The notes beneath the pieces are model-generated. The model had not been told where the DNA came from. It saw only the letters and a program-made list of their open reading frames with translations, and ran no database searches. A DNA stretch of 7,154 bases, taken from contig JABDLH010000227.1 of NCBI GenBank assembly GCA_013003145.1, forward strand, positions 1-7,154. Reading direction: 5' to 3'. Origin of the DNA: Flavobacteriaceae bacterium (GTDB lineage: Bacteria; Bacteroidota; Bacteroidia; Flavobacteriales; Flavobacteriaceae). Below are positions 6,159 through 7,154 of the stretch, one piece after another; the first letter of the stretch is position 1; every line of letters begins with the position of its first letter. The translations under genes and the position numbers were made by a program.

Positions 6159-6986
6159 ATGATGGTAAAAGTTACCGCTTCAGAAGTTAATAAATTAAGA
6201 AAAACTACCGGTGCAGGTATGATGGATTGCAAAAATGCATTGGTAGAAGCAGAAGGCGATTTTGATAAAGCGATTGAGATCCTTCGTAAGAAAGGACAGA
6301 AAGTTGCTGCCAAGAGAGCAGACCCCGAATCTTCAGAAGGTGCAGCCATTGCCAAGGTAAATGGTGAGAACTCTAAGGGGATCATTATCTCCCTGAACTG
6401 TGAAACAGATTTCGTTGCCAAGAACGATTCTTTCGTAACATTGGCTAACGATCTTGCTGACCTTGCTTTATCCTATGATAACAAAGAGGCATTCCTGGGA
6501 GCAGATTTCAACGGGATGACTGTTCAGGATAAACTGACAGAGCAGACAGGTGTGATCGGTGAAAAGATCGAGATCGGAAGTTTCAGGACTCTTGAGGCTC
6601 CATTCGTAGGTTCTTACATCCATGCAGGGAATAAGATCGCTACATTGGTCGGACTTTCGGCTGATGTTGATGGTGCTGCCGATGCTGCCAAAGATGTCGC
6701 TATGCAAGCTGCTGCAATGAACCCGGTTGCCCTTGATCAGGACGGCGTAGACCAGGAGACTATTGCAAAAGAAATTGAGATCGCTAAAGATCAGTTAAGG
6801 CAAGAAGGAAAACCAGAAGAAATGCTTGATAAGATTGCCCAAGGTAAATTGGGACGTTTCTTCAAGGACAACACCCTGGTAAACCAGGATTTCATCAAGG
6901 ACAACAAAATGAGCGTTGCTCAGTACGTGAAGTCTGTAAATGCAGATCTTAAAGTTACCGGATTTGAAAGGGTTGCCCTGGGATAA
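6159..6986 (+). CDS. tsf: Elongation factor Ts (EF-Ts)
   Basis: EF-Ts is the cytoplasmic nucleotide exchange factor that releases GDP from EF-Tu. The 275-residue product carries an N-terminal UBA-like domain (about 1-55) with the family signature LRKTTGAGMMDCKNAL (13-28). Signature two, LNCETDFVAK (79-88), includes the Asp-Phe pair (84-85) that in E. coli inserts near the EF-Tu magnesium site. After the core, the C-terminal part keeps GKLGRFFKDNTLVNQDFIKD. The length is within the family range (E. coli 283). Two adjacent ATG codons (6159 and 6162) are both possible starts; the second would give MVKVTASEV, closer to the usual short N-terminus. No separate promoter is visible in the 66-base gap after rpsB, so co-transcription with rpsB, the standard arrangement, is likely. 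A strong terminator follows. Confidence 0.98.
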   Translation: MMVKVTASEVNKLRKTTGAGMMDCKNALVEAEGDFDKAIEILRKKGQKVAAKRADPESSEGAAIAKVNGENSKGIIISLNCETDFVAKNDSFVTLANDLADLALSYDNKEAFLGADFNGMTVQDKLTEQTGVIGEKIEIGSFRTLEAPFVGSYIHAGNKIATLVGLSADVDGAADAAKDVAMQAAAMNPVALDQDGVDQETIAKEIEIAKDQLRQEGKPEEMLDKIAQGKLGRFFKDNTLVNQDFIKDNKMSVAQYVKSVNADLKVTGFERVALG

Positions 6987-7009
6987 TCTTCCTTTAAGGA
7001 ACTATACCG

Positions 7010-7043
7010 AAGGCCATTTATCCAACGATAAATGGCCTTTTTT
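7010..7043 (+). terminator. Strong intrinsic terminator after tsf
   Basis: A perfect 13-bp inverted repeat (7010-7022 AAGGCCATTTATC, 7027-7039 GATAAATGGCCTT) encloses the four-base loop CAAC and runs into six T (7038-7043). It lies 23 bases after the tsf stop and should end the ribosomal protein/EF-Ts transcript. The T run overlaps the stop codon of the convergent minus-strand gene. Read on the minus strand, the hairpin has no U tract, so it is probably one-directional. Confidence 0.92.
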
Positions 7044-7154
7044 AATTCAGGTCATCGTCTTCCAGGCTAAACAGTTCATTTACCGTCTTTCCGAAAACCC
7101 CGGACAAACGCAGTGCTAATACTGTAGATGGGCCATACTTGCCCAACTCTATGG
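7042..7154 (-). CDS. Probable Cro/CI (XRE) family HTH regulator, C-terminal fragment (start outside window)
   Basis: A minus-strand frame enters from the right edge and ends at TAA (7042-7044), giving 36 residues: IELGKYGPST, then VLALRLSGVFGKTVNELFSL, then EDDDLN. The pattern of IE-x-GKY-x-PS, followed by an A-L-R-L helix, V-F-G-x-x-V-x-E-L-F and an acidic end, is typical of the last helices of small Cro/CI-type DNA-binding regulators of about 65-75 residues. Those usually read ExGKYxPSLxLAxKIAxxFGxxIEELF. The recognition helix itself lies outside the window, so the target cannot be guessed. The gene is convergent to tsf, and its stop codon sits in the tsf terminator's T run. Identification rests on a short fragment and is therefore moderate. 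Confidence 0.7.
   Translation of the reverse strand, partial: IELGKYGPSTVLALRLSGVFGKTVNELFSLEDDDLN

Overview
The window looks like a chromosomal housekeeping segment from a member of the Bacteroidota, most likely a marine-type Flavobacteriaceae. Three things point there. The gene order is polA, then rplM-rpsI-rpsB-tsf. There is a large CBM9-like/DUF5916 outer-membrane protein. The promoter ahead of rplM is a textbook Bacteroidota TTTG-N19-TAnnTTTG, and the starts lack a clear Shine-Dalgarno sequence. Genus cannot be settled from the sequence alone.

Layout. Positions 1-894 (+) hold the C-terminal polymerase core of DNA polymerase I; its start is outside the window. A perfect 12-bp hairpin (921-954) with A5 on one side and T5 on the other separates it from a convergent minus-strand gene (968-3604). 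That gene encodes a secreted or outer-membrane CBM9-like/DUF5916 protein of unknown function. A 260-base intergenic region (3605-3864) carries the rplM promoter. The translation cluster follows on the plus strand: rplM (L13, GTG start), rpsI (S9, sharing one base with rplM), a hairpin terminator, a 243-base gap with a highly structured putative RNA leader, rpsB (S2 with a long C-terminal extension) and tsf (EF-Ts), closed by a strong terminator at 7010-7043. The last 113 bases hold the C-terminal end of a convergent minus-strand gene, probably a Cro/CI-type HTH regulator.

How the genes work together. L13, S9 and S2 are ribosomal proteins and EF-Ts recycles EF-Tu during elongation, so 3786-7043 is a translation supply unit that may be split into two transcripts by the hairpin after rpsI. 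PolA and the DUF5916 protein are functionally unrelated neighbours.

The most interesting part is the rpsI-rpsB gap. Hand folding gives a closed multibranch structure (about 4755-4910). It contains two copies of one sequence/structure module and crosses a 9-bp pairing that captures the region just upstream of the rpsB start codon. It is a good candidate for an S2 autoregulatory leader with a pseudoknot. I cannot tell without a search whether it is already catalogued. The other notable point is the S2 protein itself, which carries a charged Lys/Glu/Ala-rich linker and a helix-hairpin-helix-like domain beyond the normal S2 core. No stretch longer than 300 bases lacks a gene, and I saw no mobile element, CRISPR array, tRNA or rRNA.
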